Of a stretch of 64,000 nt of DNA, positions 63,627-64,000 are shown piece by piece; within the stretch, counting starts at the first letter, position 1; the number at the start of each line of letters is the position of its first letter. The DNA comes from Fructilactobacillus ixorae. Lineage in GTDB: Bacteria > Bacillota > Bacilli > Lactobacillales > Lactobacillaceae. The stretch lies in the NCBI RefSeq assembly GCF_024029915.1, contig NZ_CP097478.1:1116001-1180000 (forward strand), written 5' to 3'. The position numbers were made by a program, and so were the translations under genes. The notes under the pieces were generated by a model. That model saw only the letters and a program-made list of their open reading frames with translations, was not told the origin of the DNA and searched no databases.

Positions 63627-64000
63627 ATGAAGAACGAACGCATCATCAAGCTTGATTCTACGGAAAATCTCCGGGAATTGGGTGGTTACCAAACGACTGA
63701 TGGGCGCACCATTAAATGGCATAAATTACTGCGTTCTGGAAGTTTAGGTCTGCTGACGCCCACTGACCAAGCCTTTTTAGCGGCATACGGAGTCCGTTAC
63801 GACGTGGACTTCCGTTCTGGTCAAGAACGAACGACCGCCCCAGATGCGGTGACTACTGATCAGATTGAATACCGGTTTGATCCCGTGTTTGACGAAGACC
63901 GGACCGATAACTCGCAGGATCCGGCCGAATTTCGTCAGATGCTCGAGGACAATCCCAACTACGCCCATGACCACATGGTAGACGTCTACCAGCGGATGGT
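63627..64000 (+). CDS. Tyrosine-protein phosphatase, 5' part only
   Basis: The frame runs off the right edge after 124 codons. The start (LDSTENLRELGGYQTTDGR, then LLRSGSLGLLTPTD and VDFRSGQER) matches the Y_phosphatase3 family of bacterial phosphatases. The catalytic HCxAGKDRTG segment must lie beyond the window. AAAGGAC precedes ATG 63627. The true end is outside the window. Confidence 0.8.
   Translation, partial: MKNERIIKLDSTENLRELGGYQTTDGRTIKWHKLLRSGSLGLLTPTDQAFLAAYGVRYDVDFRSGQERTTAPDAVTTDQIEYRFDPVFDEDRTDNSQDPAEFRQMLEDNPNYAHDHMVDVYQRM

Overview
The window looks like a chromosomal segment of a Lactobacillaceae bacterium. It has a Firmicutes-type gene set with strong AGGAGG ribosome binding sites. 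It also has a KxYKxGKxW/LPxTG mucin-binding-type surface protein, a BCAA-epimerase-type PLP enzyme known from heterofermentative lactobacilli, PepO, VIT-type metal transporters, CcpA cre boxes, and enzymes in which Fe-S cysteines have been replaced. Species cannot be fixed from the sequence. Base composition is near 50% GC over most of the window. It drops sharply in an accessory block at about 22.8-28.2 kb and again, less strongly, around the type I modification locus.

Layout. 0.3-9.2 kb: small secreted and hypothetical proteins, tRNA-Arg(UCG), a flavoprotein, two oxidoreductases, a protein made of four similar beta-rich units, and type I asparaginase. 9.3-15 kb: an XPD/DinG-like helicase fused to a nuclease-like domain, a Fur/PerR regulator, a DUF3290-DUF421-like membrane protein, and two tandem VIT transporters. 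15.1-22.8 kb: a glycine betaine/carnitine ABC operon, PepO, a DUF915 protein lacking its serine nucleophile, and methionine aminopeptidase. 22.8-39.2 kb is the accessory region. It holds an intact IS3-family element, an IS30 ruin, a SIR2-like (probable anti-phage) gene broken by one stop codon, a decayed sigma-factor locus, a 2,183-residue surface adhesin with 606-bp tandem repeats, and an invertible type I methylation locus (hsdM, hsdS, tyrosine recombinase, silent hsdS half). 39.4-50.1 kb: ammonium transporter, an isoleucine 2-epimerase-like gene preceded by what looks like a leader-peptide attenuator, two related envelope proteins, a hemolysin III homologue, a ribokinase-RpiA fusion, a polyol-type dehydrogenase with a membrane protein, and an amino-acid permease. 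50.3-56 kb: oppABCDF. 56-64 kb: FetAB, RlmD, small membrane proteins, a GRP sugar transporter, glycerol kinase, and the start of a tyrosine phosphatase.

The strongest discovery candidates are two. (1) A perfect 128-bp inverted repeat flanks a recombinase. In the sequenced orientation hsdS is truncated to 233 codons; inversion would rebuild a 388-residue specificity subunit. No hsdR is present in the window, so this may be an ON/OFF phase-variable orphan methyltransferase. (2) A consensus promoter drives a 27-codon leader peptide (a Thr run followed by an Ile/Leu/Val run), followed by mutually exclusive hairpins and a terminator, directly before a branched-chain amino-acid epimerase homologue.

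Several enzymes have lost a cofactor, anchor or catalytic residue: helicase and RlmD Fe-S cysteines, the OppA lipobox cysteine, the DUF915 nucleophile, and the GlpK HPr-target histidine. These calls rest on family knowledge recalled without alignment and should be checked by alignment.
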